Source: Kuafuiihalomonas sp039024635 (GTDB lineage Bacteria; Myxococcota; Kuafuiibacteriia; Kuafuiibacteriales; Kuafuiibacteriaceae). Taken from it: DNA of 64,000 nucleotides. A program made the translations under genes and the position numbers. Under the pieces are notes generated by a model that searched no databases, was not told the DNA's origin, and was given only the letters and a program-made list of their open reading frames with translations. The stretch lies in assembly GCA_039024635.1 (NCBI GenBank), contig JBCCQA010000006.1, positions 132,210 to 196,209 on the forward strand. Direction: 5' to 3'. Within the stretch, counting starts at the first letter, position 1, and each line of letters starts with the position of its first letter. Of this stretch, positions 1-9,513 are shown piece by piece.

Positions 1-1
1 C

Positions 2-871
2 GCATCTCTGGCGGACGAGGCGCGCTTTCCCAAGCACCGCTACGACCTCGTAGCGCGAGAACTGAGGCGTCGAGGGCTGGACCATGCCATCGTTCGGTCG
101 CCCAAGGCGCGCCGGGCGCAGATCCTCTCGTCCCATGCGGCGGCCTACGTAGATGCCTTCCTGGAGGGCCGGCTCGACCCTGCGGACCAGCGGAGAATCG
201 GACTCACACCCTGGACGCCCCGCATCGTCGACCGAACCCTGCACCTGATGGGGGGGAGCCTGGCCGCCCTCGACGGCGCTCTGCGGCAGGGCGTGGGCGG
301 CCATATGGCAGGCGGCACCCATCACGCCCATCGAGCCTCAGGCTCGGGCTACTGCGTCTTCAACGACATCCCGATTGTGGTCGCGGCGGCGAGAGGTCGG
401 GGCCTCGAACGTGCTCTGATCATCGACCTCGACGTGCACCAAGGCGACGGGACGGCGAGCATCCTGCAGAGAGACCCGATGGCCTTCAGCTTCTCGATGC
501 ACTGTCGGAACAACTTTCCCTTCCGCAAGGCTCGGAGCAACTTCGACCTCGCCCTACCGGCAGGTACCCATGACGCGGCCTACCTCGCCGCCCTCAGCTA
601 CCATCTGCCTCGCTTGGTGGAGCTGCACCGTCCCGAGCTGGTGATCTTCCAGGCCGGCGTGGACCCTCTCGCGGAGGACCACCTTGGTCTCCTCGCTTTG
701 ACGCGGGCCGGGCTAGCCCGGCGCAACCGCGTGGTTTTCGAGCATACGGCCGGACGACGAATTCCAACGGTCGTCTTGATGGGCGGCGGCTATGCTCGAC
801 CCATCGAGGCCTCGGTCGCGGCCCATGCCGACGTATTCGAAGAGGCCAGCCGCTGGAGCTTCACGCCATGA
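2..871 (+). CDS. Histone deacetylase family protein (5' end cut off by the window)
   Basis: The reading frame is open from base 2, so the N-terminus lies outside the window. The product resembles the arginase-fold zinc hydrolases of the HDAC/AcuC/acetylpolyamine amidohydrolase family, which remove acyl groups from lysines or polyamines. Visible family marks in order: the paired histidines in GGTHHA, the zinc-binding DLDVHQGDGT, a third metal aspartate in QAGVDPLAED, and the late glycine-rich GGGY that supplies the catalytic tyrosine. All key residues appear present, so an active enzyme is likely. The substrate cannot be read from sequence. The stop overlaps the ATG of the antiporter gene (ATGA), so the two are probably translated from one message. 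Confidence 0.88.
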   Translation, partial: ASLADEARFPKHRYDLVARELRRRGLDHAIVRSPKARRAQILSSHAAAYVDAFLEGRLDPADQRRIGLTPWTPRIVDRTLHLMGGSLAALDGALRQGVGGHMAGGTHHAHRASGSGYCVFNDIPIVVAAARGRGLERALIIDLDVHQGDGTASILQRDPMAFSFSMHCRNNFPFRKARSNFDLALPAGTHDAAYLAALSYHLPRLVELHRPELVIFQAGVDPLAEDHLGLLALTRAGLARRNRVVFEHTAGRRIPTVVLMGGGYARPIEASVAAHADVFEEASRWSFTP

Positions 872-2658
872 ACCTGCTCGAAGAAGCCGCCATCTTTCTC
901 GGCGCCGCCGTCATCGCCGTACCGATCATGACGCGCCTCGGGCTGGGCTCGGTGATCGGCTTCATCGTAGCCGGCGCCCTCATCGGGCCGAGCGGCTTTG
1001 GACTCATCGCGGAGGTCGAGTCGACGCTGCACTTCGCCGAGCTCGGCGTGGTCTTTCTGCTCTTCTTGATCGGCTTGGAGCTTCAACCTTCTCGCCTTTG
1101 GGCCATGCGGGGTGTGGTCTTCGGCCTCGGCTCGCTTCAAATGGCGGGAACCACCGGCGCTCTGTCCCTCGTCATGATCCTGAGTGGCTTCGACTGGAAG
1201 CCGGCTCTGGTCTTGGCCTTGGCCCTGAGCCTATCGTCAACCGCTTTCGCGCTGCAGGTCTTGGCCGAACGTTCCGAGCTCGCCGCTCCCCATGGTCGAG
1301 CCGGCTTCGGTGTGCTCTTGTTCCAAGACCTGATGGTCATCCCCATCCTGGCCATCCTCCCCGTTCTCGCCGACCCTTCGGCGGCCCTTTCCGAGAGCAC
1401 GCCTGACGACACCTGGTACCGAGCCAGCCAGGCAGCGGCTGTGCTAATCGGCCTGCTGGTGGTGGGTCGCTTCCTGATCCGGCCCCTCCTCAGCTTCACG
1501 GTTTCGGCTCGGGCCCAAGAGGTGTCGACGGCGGCCGCCCTCCTCGTCGTGGTGGGCACCGCTATCGCGGTCGAGAGCGCTGGCCTTTCGATGGCCCTCG
1601 GAGCCTTCATGGCCGGCGTCCTCCTGGCTGAGTCCGAGTTCCGGCACGAACTCGAGGCCAATGTAGCGCCCTTCAAAGGCCTGTTGCTCGGGCTCTTCTT
1701 CATGTCGGTCGGCATGGCAACCCGACCTGCCGCAGCCTTGGAACGCCCATTTCAGCTCGCGGCCCTAGTGCTCGTACTGCTGGCGGTGAAAGCGACCGTT
1801 CTCTTCGCGGTGGGGTCCACCGCCCGTCGTTGGAGTCAGCTAGGTCAGCTCCGGTCCCGCTTCGCCTTTGCCATCGTCCTCAGCCAGGGGGGCGAGTTCG
1901 CCTTCGTCATCCTTCGAGAAGCCCTGGAGGGCCACATCGTCTCCCACGCCATGCACGACTTGGTGGTGCTGGCGGTGACGCTTTCCATGATGACCACGCC
2001 CTTGTTGATTCGCCTCGTCGACGGAGAGACTCGAAGCGGAGAGAGCAACCGACCTCACGACGCCATCGAAGGCGAAGCAGGCCGTGTCATCCTGGCCGGA
2101 TTCGGGCGCTACGGTCAGATCGTCGCGCGCGTCCTTCGCATGAAGCGCATCCCCTTCACGGCACTCGAGGCCGATGCGACTCAAGTCGATTTCGTGCGTC
2201 GATTCGGAAACAAGATCTTCTACGGCGACGCCAGTCGGGTCGAGATGCTCCGTGCAGCAGGCGCCGAAGAAGCCGAGGTCTTCGTGCTGGCGGTGGGCGA
2301 AGTAGAGAACTCGGTCAGGATCGCGGAGACGGTCCGCACCCACTTTCCCCACCTGCCGGTCTTTGCCCGGGCCCGAGATCGAGACCACGCCCACGTCCTC
2401 CATGCCCTCGGGGCCCGGGTCATTCACCGGGAGACTTTCTTTTCCAGCCTGCGAACGGCCGAGGACGTGCTTCAGGCCCTCGGCCTCACCGGAGCCGAAG
2501 CCGGCCAGGCCGTCCGGGTCTTCAAACAGCACGACGAGAAGGTTCTGGACGAGCAGTTCGAGATGCGGGGCGACCAGAGCGCCTTGGTCAGCCACGCCAG
2601 GCGGGCCAACGCAGAGCTGGAAGAGCTCTTCGATCAGGACAAGGCGAGCTTGGTCTGA
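868..2658 (+). CDS. Cation:proton antiporter, KefB/KefC type (CPA2 family)
   Basis: This 596-residue inner-membrane protein should exchange monovalent cations (K+ or Na+) for protons. Residues from about 1 to 385 form the hydrophobic CPA2 exchanger domain with many membrane spans and the family stretch SQGGEFAFVI. After residue 390 comes a soluble RCK/TrkA-N nucleotide-binding domain that opens with the Rossmann motif GFGRYGQIV and continues to about 520. The length matches E. coli KefB/KefC (601/620). The ATG overlaps the stop of the deacetylase-family gene by four bases. KefB and KefC are gated by glutathione adducts; whether this protein is, or whether it is a Na+/H+ exchanger, cannot be decided here. 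Confidence 0.9.
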   Translation: MNLLEEAAIFLGAAVIAVPIMTRLGLGSVIGFIVAGALIGPSGFGLIAEVESTLHFAELGVVFLLFLIGLELQPSRLWAMRGVVFGLGSLQMAGTTGALSLVMILSGFDWKPALVLALALSLSSTAFALQVLAERSELAAPHGRAGFGVLLFQDLMVIPILAILPVLADPSAALSESTPDDTWYRASQAAAVLIGLLVVGRFLIRPLLSFTVSARAQEVSTAAALLVVVGTAIAVESAGLSMALGAFMAGVLLAESEFRHELEANVAPFKGLLLGLFFMSVGMATRPAAALERPFQLAALVLVLLAVKATVLFAVGSTARRWSQLGQLRSRFAFAIVLSQGGEFAFVILREALEGHIVSHAMHDLVVLAVTLSMMTTPLLIRLVDGETRSGESNRPHDAIEGEAGRVILAGFGRYGQIVARVLRMKRIPFTALEADATQVDFVRRFGNKIFYGDASRVEMLRAAGAEEAEVFVLAVGEVENSVRIAETVRTHFPHLPVFARARDRDHAHVLHALGARVIHRETFFSSLRTAEDVLQALGLTGAEAGQAVRVFKQHDEKVLDEQFEMRGDQSALVSHARRANAELEELFDQDKASLV

Positions 2659-2667
2659 TCCGCAGCC

Positions 2668-3297
2668 TCAAAGCGGACAAACGTCGGCGACTTCCAAGTC
2701 TTCGAACAGAATCGAGATCCCCTCACCCTTGGGCAAAGCGTGATGACTCCTGGCCACGCGCAGTCCACCGACCTTGGTGTAGTCTTCCCAGCTGAAGGCG
2801 GCCTCATGGCCGCTTTGAAGCGTGTAGTCCCACTGAACGAGTCGTTTATCCTCGTCGAACCGCAAGGTGTAGACGTCTCCCGGGGTAAGGCCGACCTGAG
2901 CAAAGCTGATCCGAAGGCGCCCATCCTCCAGCAGCTCTCGGTTCACGCCGGGATCCATGAGCTTGGCCGGGGCAAAGATCCAGTAGGCGTCATTGACGAA
3001 GGCCATCCAGGCCTTCTCAGCCGCTGCGGCGTTGGCGTCGCCGAGGGCGCGACCGTCGACGGCCGAGATCCGAACGCCATCCACGTCGACCACGTTCCTT
3101 TGCGGGCACCACACGTGCTCTCTACGCAGCACTTCCTGGCCCTCCTTCTTCACGACGAAGGCAAAGCGGATGAATCGCTGTTGATAGGGATCTCCGGCCG
3201 CCTCGAGAACCGCGCGAGCGAGGGCATCGGCCCTATCATCGGCGTGGACCGACGCAGCAGGGAGCAAGAGCGTCAGGGTGAGCAGTCCTCGGTACAT
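2668..3297 (-). CDS. Secreted protein of unknown function, possibly LolA/LppX-like fold
   Basis: A 209-residue product whose ATG at 3295-3297 opens a clear signal peptide (MYRGLLTLTLLLPAASVHA). A longer frame reaches 3336, but the signal peptide favours the shorter start. The mature part is rich in beta-strand-like segments with aromatic residues, similar in style to periplasmic LolA/LppX-type barrels; this resemblance is impressionistic. It lies 35 bases after uvrA on the same strand, as the last gene of the gloB-uvrA run, and meets the antiporter gene tail to tail with a 9-base gap. I do not recognise the family. Confidence 0.7.
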   Translation of the reverse strand: MYRGLLTLTLLLPAASVHADDRADALARAVLEAAGDPYQQRFIRFAFVVKKEGQEVLRREHVWCPQRNVVDVDGVRISAVDGRALGDANAAAAEKAWMAFVNDAYWIFAPAKLMDPGVNRELLEDGRLRISFAQVGLTPGDVYTLRFDEDKRLVQWDYTLQSGHEAAFSWEDYTKVGGLRVARSHHALPKGEGISILFEDLEVADVCPL

Positions 3298-3332
3298 GGA
3301 CGGAGCCCTTAGCACGTCGGCGTCCGAGGACC

Positions 3333-6300
3333 TCATCCTGCCCGCTTCTTGCGCACTGGGCCCCGGAGGAGGCCCTCCAGGTAGCGGCCGGTGTGGCTCT
3401 CGGGGACGGTCGCCACGACTTCGGGCGTGCCTGCGGCCACCACGGTCCCTCCTCCGTCACCGCCTTCGGGCCCCATGTCGACCAACCAGTCCGCGTTCTT
3501 GATGACGTCCAGGTTGTGCTCGATGACCACCACCGAGTTGCCCTGACCCGCTAGGCGATCGAGGACGAGGATCAACTTCCGTACGTCTTCAAAATGAAGA
3601 CCGGTCGTGGGCTCATCCAAAATGTAGAGCGTCTTGCCCTGCTGCTTCGGATCTTTGATGCCCTCCCCCTTGGCCAGCTCGGTGGCCAGCTTGACCCGCT
3701 GGGCTTCGCCTCCGGACAGAGTCGTGGAAGGCTGACCGAGGCGGACGTAGCCGAGCCCGACGTCGAGCAAGCACTTGGCATGCCGATGGATCCGGGGGTG
3801 GTTGCGGAAGAAGCTCTCGGCCTCCTCGATCGTCATGTCCAGAACGTCGGCGATGCTCTTGTCGCGATATCTGATCTCCAGGGTCTCGGCGTTGAAGCGC
3901 CTACCGTCGCAGACTTCGCAGGTGACAAAGATGTCCGGGAGGAAGTGCATCGCAACCTTGCGGGTGCCTTGACCCTGACAAGCTTCACAGCGACCGCCCT
4001 TCACGTTGAAAGAGAAACGGCCCACCTTGTAGCCCCGCATCTTCGCGTCTGGCACCTGAGCGAAGAGACGCCGGATCTCATCGAACATGTTGGTGTAGGT
4101 GGCCGGGTTGGAGCGTGGCGTCCGTCCGATTGGAGTCTGGTCGACTTCGATCACCCGCTCCAGATTCTTGAGGCCATTCACTCGGTCGTGCTGGCCCGCC
4201 TTGGCCCGAAGGCCGAGGTGCTTGCGTACGGCCGAGAGAAGGATGTCGTTAACAAGGGTGGACTTTCCCGAGCCCGAGACGCCGGTCACCACGACCAAGC
4301 CCCCGAGAGGAAAAGTGGCGTCGACGCCCTTCAGGTTGTTCTCGCGAGCGTTCTTCACTACCAGCGCCTTCTTGGGCGACAGGGCACGCCGCTCTTCGAG
4401 ACGGGGGGTGGGTATGTCTTTGCGGCCGGTCAGATACTGGCCGGTCAGGGAGGCATCCACCTGAGCGATGTCGTCGATGCTTCCCTGAGCGATGACCTGC
4501 CCTCCGTGGACGCCGGGCCCAGGGCCCACGTCGATGACGTGGTCGGCGGCTCGAATCATCTCTTCGTCATGTTCGACGATGAGCACTGTATTCCCGATGT
4601 CGGCCAGCTTGCGCAGCGTCCGGATGAGCCGGGTGTTATCTCGGGCGTGGAGTCCGATGGTGGGCTCGTCCAGGACGTAGGCCGCTCCAACGATACCGGA
4701 ACCGACCTGCGTGGCGAGGCGGATACGTTGGGCCTCGCCCCCCGACAGGGTGGCCATCTTCCGGTTCAAAGAGAGATACTCGAGGCCTACGCTGGAGAGG
4801 AAACCGAGGCGCGCCTTCACCTCACGGAGAATGGGCTCGGCGATCTGGGTGGCTTCCTTGTTCAGCTTCAGACCGTCCAAGATCTCGACTGCGTGCTGGA
4901 TGTTGAGCCGGGCGAAGTCGGCGATGTTGAATCGATGGGGGTCCTGGCTGAGGCCGTGACGGCGACGCTGCTCGATCACATCTTCGGGGACAGGAACCTC
5001 AGTGGGCAAGTAGACGCTGAGAGCCTGCTCGTTGAGGCGGTCGCCAAAACAGCTCGGGCACTCCTGCTCAGCCATGAACTCGGTCATGAATTCCTTGGCC
5101 CAATCGGAGTCGGTCTTCTCGAACCACCGGTTGAGCATGGGCACGACGCCTTCCCAGTCGGCGTCATCACCATGCAGGAGGACATGCACGGTATCCTCAT
5201 CAAGCGTCCCAACCGGAGTTTCTTTGTCGATGCCGTACTGTCGACAGAAGTGACGGACGAAACGGCCCGCGAACATGCCAGCTGGGCCGTTGCGCTTCAG
5301 AGGCGCGATGCCCCCGCGACCGATGGCCTTGTCCGGGTCGGGAAGCATGAGCTCGGCGTCGAACTCGAGGACTGCCCCCAGGCCCTGACAGGTCGGACAG
5401 GCCCCGCGGTGACTGTTGAAGCTGAAGAGCCGAGGCTCGAGCTCTTCCAGGGCGCAGTCGGGGTGGACGGGGCAGGCTAGGTTCTCGGAGTACACCTTGT
5501 CCTGCCAGGTGCCGTCTGTACCCTGAATCGTGACCACCACCGTACCGCCCCCCTTGGCGAGGGCGGTCTCCACCGACTCCGAAATGCGCTTACGACTGTC
5601 GGGCTTGACCGCGATGCGATCCACGATGGCCTCGATGTCGTGCTTCTCGTAGCGCCCCAGGTCGAGAGGGTTCTCGGCTTCGGGATCGAGTTCGCGGGTG
5701 AGGTCGACAACCTTGCCGTCCACCCGAGCCCGGACGAAGCCCTCGAGCTGCAGCTGCTCGAGGACGTCTTTGTGGTAGCCCTTCTTGCTCCGGACCACGG
5801 GGGCCAGGACCATCATCTTGGTCTTCTCGGGGAGCTTGGCCACCGCACTCGAAATCTGACTGGGCTCGGTCCGATCGATGGGCGTGTTGCAGCGCTCGAC
5901 GACCGAAGCAGCTCGCCCCAGCTTCGTGGGCTCCCAGCAGACTGGTTCCCCCGCCCGGGCAAAGAGAAGCCGGAGGTAGTCGTAGATCTCGGTCGAAGTG
6001 GCGACGGTGGAGCGAGGGTTGTGGGAGGCACCGCGCTGCTCGATGGCAATGGTCGGAGGAAGGCCCTCGATGCTTTCGACGTCCGGCTTCTTGAGCTGGT
6101 CCAGGAACTGCCGGGCGTAGGCCGACAGGGACTCCATGTACTTGCGCTGACCCTCGGCGAAGATCGTGTCGAAGGCCAAGGAGGACTTTCCGGATCCGCT
6201 CAGGCCGGTGACCACCACCAGCCGGTCCCGCGGGATGTCTACGTCGACGCCCTTCAGGTTGTGCTCCCGAGCCCCTCGAACACGGATGCTTCGGATGGGC

Positions 6301-6368
6301 TCGAAGCGGTCGTCGCCCAGTTTGGGGGCGGCCCCCGCCTTCTTGTCAGTCCTCTGCTTCTTCGGCAC
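3333..6368 (-). CDS. uvrA: Excinuclease ABC subunit A
   Basis: UvrA is the damage-recognition ATPase of nucleotide excision repair; a UvrA dimer loads UvrB on lesions. Two ABC modules are visible: Walker A GLSGSGKSS near the N-terminus with signature LSGGEAQRIRLA, and Walker A GVSGSGKST with signature LSGGEAQRVKLA. Zinc-binding cysteines appear in GACPTCQGLG and in the CEACQGQG/CEVCDGRR pair. I chose GTG at 6366-6368, one base after the gloB stop, because a GGAG sits about nine bases upstream; a longer TTG-type start would overlap gloB. The product is about 1011 residues, somewhat longer than the 940 of E. coli. Confidence 0.96.
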   Translation of the reverse strand: MPKKQRTDKKAGAAPKLGDDRFEPIRSIRVRGAREHNLKGVDVDIPRDRLVVVTGLSGSGKSSLAFDTIFAEGQRKYMESLSAYARQFLDQLKKPDVESIEGLPPTIAIEQRGASHNPRSTVATSTEIYDYLRLLFARAGEPVCWEPTKLGRAASVVERCNTPIDRTEPSQISSAVAKLPEKTKMMVLAPVVRSKKGYHKDVLEQLQLEGFVRARVDGKVVDLTRELDPEAENPLDLGRYEKHDIEAIVDRIAVKPDSRKRISESVETALAKGGGTVVVTIQGTDGTWQDKVYSENLACPVHPDCALEELEPRLFSFNSHRGACPTCQGLGAVLEFDAELMLPDPDKAIGRGGIAPLKRNGPAGMFAGRFVRHFCRQYGIDKETPVGTLDEDTVHVLLHGDDADWEGVVPMLNRWFEKTDSDWAKEFMTEFMAEQECPSCFGDRLNEQALSVYLPTEVPVPEDVIEQRRRHGLSQDPHRFNIADFARLNIQHAVEILDGLKLNKEATQIAEPILREVKARLGFLSSVGLEYLSLNRKMATLSGGEAQRIRLATQVGSGIVGAAYVLDEPTIGLHARDNTRLIRTLRKLADIGNTVLIVEHDEEMIRAADHVIDVGPGPGVHGGQVIAQGSIDDIAQVDASLTGQYLTGRKDIPTPRLEERRALSPKKALVVKNARENNLKGVDATFPLGGLVVVTGVSGSGKSTLVNDILLSAVRKHLGLRAKAGQHDRVNGLKNLERVIEVDQTPIGRTPRSNPATYTNMFDEIRRLFAQVPDAKMRGYKVGRFSFNVKGGRCEACQGQGTRKVAMHFLPDIFVTCEVCDGRRFNAETLEIRYRDKSIADVLDMTIEEAESFFRNHPRIHRHAKCLLDVGLGYVRLGQPSTTLSGGEAQRVKLATELAKGEGIKDPKQQGKTLYILDEPTTGLHFEDVRKLILVLDRLAGQGNSVVVIEHNLDVIKNADWLVDMGPEGGDGGGTVVAAGTPEVVATVPESHTGRYLEGLLRGPVRKKRAG

Positions 6369-6369
6369 G

Positions 6370-7245
6370 TCAGCGCTCCAAGGGCAGTTGATCGTCGCCC
6401 TGCTCACGGTAGTCCTTGCGGTCCTTGAGCTCGCGGGTGGCCGCAAAGACCTCTTCCTGAGAGGACAAGCGGCGACCCAGAGCCGCTTCGACCCTGGCCT
6501 TAATCTCGGCCGAGTCGGACCGAACGAAGGGGTTGGTCGCCCGCTCCAGACCGATGGTGGTGGGGACGGTCGCCTTGCCTTCGGCGCGAAGGGCCCAAAC
6601 CTGCCGGATACGCTCGGCCAAGGCTGGGTTACCGGGTTCGACCGACCAGGCGAAGCGCAGGTTGTCCTGGGTATACTCGTGGGCGCACAGGACCTTGGTG
6701 TCGGGGTCGAGCTGGGCCAAGCGCTGAAGGCTTGCGTGCATCTTGGCTGGGGGACCGTCGAAGAGGTAGCCGCAGCCGCCGGCGAAGAGGGTGTCGCCCG
6801 AGAATAGCAGATCCTCGAAGAGGAAGCAGACGTGTCCGTCGATGTGGCCTTCGGTGAGCATCACGTCTCCCAACAGACCGCCGAAGTCGACCTGGCTGCC
6901 GTCTTCGACGGCTTCGGTCAGGCCTGGAACCTCGCTCGCCTTCTTGCGGGCGCCCACCACCCGGCGGAGCCTCCGTCCCTTCTCCAGCAGATCGCGGTTG
7001 ATACCGATGTGGTCGAAGTGCGTATGGGTGTTGAAGATGGTGTCGAGGCTGAGGCCCAAGGTCTTGGCCTTGTCCAGAGCCGGGGTCGCCTCGGGCCCGT
7101 CGACCGCCGCGCAGGCGCCGCTCGGCTGATGGACGAGCAGGTAGATGAAGTTGTCCTGCCAAGCCGGAATCTGATGAACGACCAAGTCGCCCGAGCGAGA
7201 ACGAAGGGGCGGAGTCAGGGTCTGCACAGCGTGCACGGCCGGCAC
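6370..7245 (-). CDS. gloB: Hydroxyacylglutathione hydrolase (glyoxalase II)
   Basis: A metallo-beta-lactamase-fold thioesterase that hydrolyses S-D-lactoylglutathione to D-lactate and glutathione, the second step of methylglyoxal detoxification. The di-metal motif THTHFDH is present, followed by the conserved histidine in EGHIDGH, the aspartate in SGDTLF and the histidine in CAHEYT. The C-terminal glyoxalase II extension with NP(F) and K/R-rich substrate-binding residues is kept. GTG at 7243-7245 is preferred because GGAAGG lies nine bases upstream; a TTG at 7270-7272 is a weaker option. It is followed one base later by uvrA, so the two are cotranscribed. Confidence 0.93.
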   Translation of the reverse strand: MPAVHAVQTLTPPLRSRSGDLVVHQIPAWQDNFIYLLVHQPSGACAAVDGPEATPALDKAKTLGLSLDTIFNTHTHFDHIGINRDLLEKGRRLRRVVGARKKASEVPGLTEAVEDGSQVDFGGLLGDVMLTEGHIDGHVCFLFEDLLFSGDTLFAGGCGYLFDGPPAKMHASLQRLAQLDPDTKVLCAHEYTQDNLRFAWSVEPGNPALAERIRQVWALRAEGKATVPTTIGLERATNPFVRSDSAEIKARVEAALGRRLSSQEEVFAATRELKDRKDYREQGDDQLPLER

Positions 7246-7267
7246 AACATCGGTCCTTCCCGAGGCT

Positions 7268-7652
7268 GGCAAGCAAACTCGGGGGAAGGTCCCTGACCCA
7301 GGGCTGCTGGCCTACTTGGGAGAGGGCTACCCACGGATCTTGGTGGGCGACGACTACGTCTGGTTCGGGACCCAAATGGGACTCTATCGAGTGCCCAAGA
7401 CCGGCGGCGAGGTCGAAGGGATCGCGGCCGGCGACCTCGTCCGGAACTTGAGCTTCTACGAGGGCTACGTTCACTTCACCGAGTGCTGTTCGGGCCGCCA
7501 GGGTCGAGCCCCGGTCGACGGAGGTCTGGCCGAGCTCCTTCGAGAGGGCGTCCCTCGCCCCTTGGGTCAGGTCCACCGATGTCGACTTGGACGCCACTCA
7601 CCTCTACGTCGTGGCCGACAAGCGCCTCTGGAGGCTCCCCATGCCTCCGTGA
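7268..7652 (+). pseudogene. Relic of a beta-propeller protein, frameshifted
   Basis: One frame from about 7268 reads as propeller-blade text (ILVGDDYVWFGTQMGLYRVP, then KTGGEVEGI and ENGYVHF-like strands, then APVDGGLAELL). Near 7575 the sense switches to the next frame, which continues as VDLDATHLYVVADKRLWRLP and stops at 7650-7652. Such alternation of D-x-x-Y-V-xx-a and L-x-R-V/L-P strands is typical of bacterial six- or seven-blade propellers such as DUF5050-like proteins. Only two to three blades remain and the N-terminus is missing, so this is a decayed fragment. A sequencing indel could explain the shift but not the missing start. Confidence 0.55.
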
Positions 7653-7795
7653 AGCGTTGTCCGCTTCCGAAGACTCTGAGGGCAGCTCTGCCAATGGCAG
7701 GTGTAAGAAGGCTCTCTGACCGGAAGGTTCGTCGTGACCTCACGACAGGCTCCGGCCAGCAAGATTTTCCGCCGCTCATCGAGCGGTGTGGGGCA

Positions 7796-9439
7796 TCAGA
7801 AGCGGAAGACAAGGAGCTCGGTCTGGGCGTCTTCGGTGCGGGCGGCGATGACTGCCATGGTGCCGACGAAGATGGCTCGGCCTTCTCCGGTCTCGTCGGA
7901 CCAAAGGCGAAGCGGTTCTTCGGTCCGGAGCTCTAACGTCTCGTTTTGGCCGACGTCGACGAGCATGAGGCGCCACGCGCCTTCGACGTCGGCGTCGGGC
8001 TCGCAGACGAGGGCCTGACCACGACGATTGAGGACGGTGGGCAAGAATCCGTCCCAGCTCACGAAACCTCGATCCCAAGCTTCCACGAAAACGCCATTGA
8101 CGCGAGCGACTGGACATCTCCCTGGCTCGGACCGGCGGAAGATTACTTCCAGTCCCTGTCGGTCGACACGACTGAGGACCATAGGCCATTCAATGTCGAA
8201 TACCGCGATGGCCGAGGCTCCCAACTCGACACCCTCTTTCAAGGAAAGTTCTTTTCGGGGTAGTGGGATGACCTCGTCGCCCACGATGACTCCAGCGTAA
8301 CTTTGTCCCTCGATGGTTGCGATGCCCTCGTCTCGAATCCGAAGGGCGTAGGATCCAAAGTCGAGCGTCGGCAGGGGCGTGTTGCGCACATCGTCTTGCG
8401 AAAGCGTGACCAGGAAATAGTCATCGGCGGGAAGCACGGGCTCGGTCGTCAAGAATAGGCCGTGACACCGAGCGCCCACAGCGAGAACCTGTCTGACGAT
8501 CGACCCTTGGGTCGTTGCGACCTGTCGTATCTCACCCGTCACCAGATCGAGGCGTCGGAGCGCGCCGTCGTTCGCATCGCACCAAACCTGGTGCGACCAG
8601 CTGGCTTGCTCGGGCGACTCAGGGTCAAGGAAAGGAAGGTCCTGTCGAGACCCTTCCTCTCCCACAAACTCCGAGGGGTTCGAGGAGTCGCCCTCCAAGC
8701 GAGGCCCCCGAAGAGGGGCCTCGAAGGTGAAGCCTGGGCGAATCTGGCCACCAAGTAGCCAGAGTATGCGGTCCGTCAATTCGACGGCTCCGAAGTCACG
8801 AACCTCTAGGGTATCGAGCGCGACGAGTCTGGTCCGGCCATCTTCACGAAGGAGGACCTGGGAAGGCTGTAGGGGCCGATAGGTGTCGAAGATGTGAGAG
8901 GACGCAGGAATGCCTGCGTCCGTTGGCTCCAAGCCTACTTTGGTCGCGACCCGCAAGGTTTGGCCGTCCAGACCGCGCACAACGAGTACGGCATCTGAGG
9001 CTGCAAATCGGCCATCCAGAGCCGAACTCGTGATGGCTTCCCCTTCGAAGAAGACCACCCCGCCTGACGCGGTGAAGCGCGCGCTCCAAGGCCCTCCTCG
9101 ACCCAAGCGGTACGGATGGTTGAGCGGACTTTCGGACTCAAACAGCGCCGCCTCTTCGGTGAGGGTCACCGAGAGGCCGCTCTCCAGGTCGACTTCGACC
9201 AGGCGGCGCTCGCCGGGCCAGGCGAGGAGCTTGCCGCGCTCAGCGTCCAGGTCTATGAGCCGCGTCTCGGGCGGAAAGCCTCTCAGGCGCAGAGGTGTAT
9301 CTTCGGAAGGCGGAGACACCGGCCCTTGGTCATCGTCCATAGCGATGGGGCGCTCGGACGGGCCGAGGTCGTTCGGCTCTTCGACGCAGGCGAAGGCGAG
9401 CACACTGCTCGATAGAACCAGGGACCCCATTCTCTGCAT
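7796..9439 (-). CDS. Predicted lipoprotein with beta-propeller-like repeats, unknown function
   Basis: A 547-residue product beginning MQRMGSLVLSSSVLAFAC, a lipoprotein signal with lipobox FAC at about residue 18, so the mature protein should be lipid-anchored in the envelope. The remainder has no named motif I can identify. It has recurring short beta segments ending in phrases such as RLVEVDLESG, RLVALDTLEV, RRLDLVTGE and RLMLVDVG, the blade-like pattern of WD40/NHL-type propellers. I chose the ATG at 9437-9439; the adjacent ATG at 9428-9430 would also retain the lipobox. There is no close operon partner; the upstream gap is 74 bases. Confidence 0.72.
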   Translation of the reverse strand: MQRMGSLVLSSSVLAFACVEEPNDLGPSERPIAMDDDQGPVSPPSEDTPLRLRGFPPETRLIDLDAERGKLLAWPGERRLVEVDLESGLSVTLTEEAALFESESPLNHPYRLGRGGPWSARFTASGGVVFFEGEAITSSALDGRFAASDAVLVVRGLDGQTLRVATKVGLEPTDAGIPASSHIFDTYRPLQPSQVLLREDGRTRLVALDTLEVRDFGAVELTDRILWLLGGQIRPGFTFEAPLRGPRLEGDSSNPSEFVGEEGSRQDLPFLDPESPEQASWSHQVWCDANDGALRRLDLVTGEIRQVATTQGSIVRQVLAVGARCHGLFLTTEPVLPADDYFLVTLSQDDVRNTPLPTLDFGSYALRIRDEGIATIEGQSYAGVIVGDEVIPLPRKELSLKEGVELGASAIAVFDIEWPMVLSRVDRQGLEVIFRRSEPGRCPVARVNGVFVEAWDRGFVSWDGFLPTVLNRRGQALVCEPDADVEGAWRLMLVDVGQNETLELRTEEPLRLWSDETGEGRAIFVGTMAVIAARTEDAQTELLVFRF

Positions 9440-9513
9440 GAGAACAAGGTGACTCAGGTGCTCGATTGCTCCAAGTACGAGCCGACCCAAGCGACGGCGC
9501 GAAGAGGGGACCC

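Noticed and set aside
3594..5480. A 628-residue open frame on the plus strand opposite uvrA
   Set aside because: It is the antisense shadow of a strongly conserved gene in GC-rich DNA; its translation has no recognisable domain.
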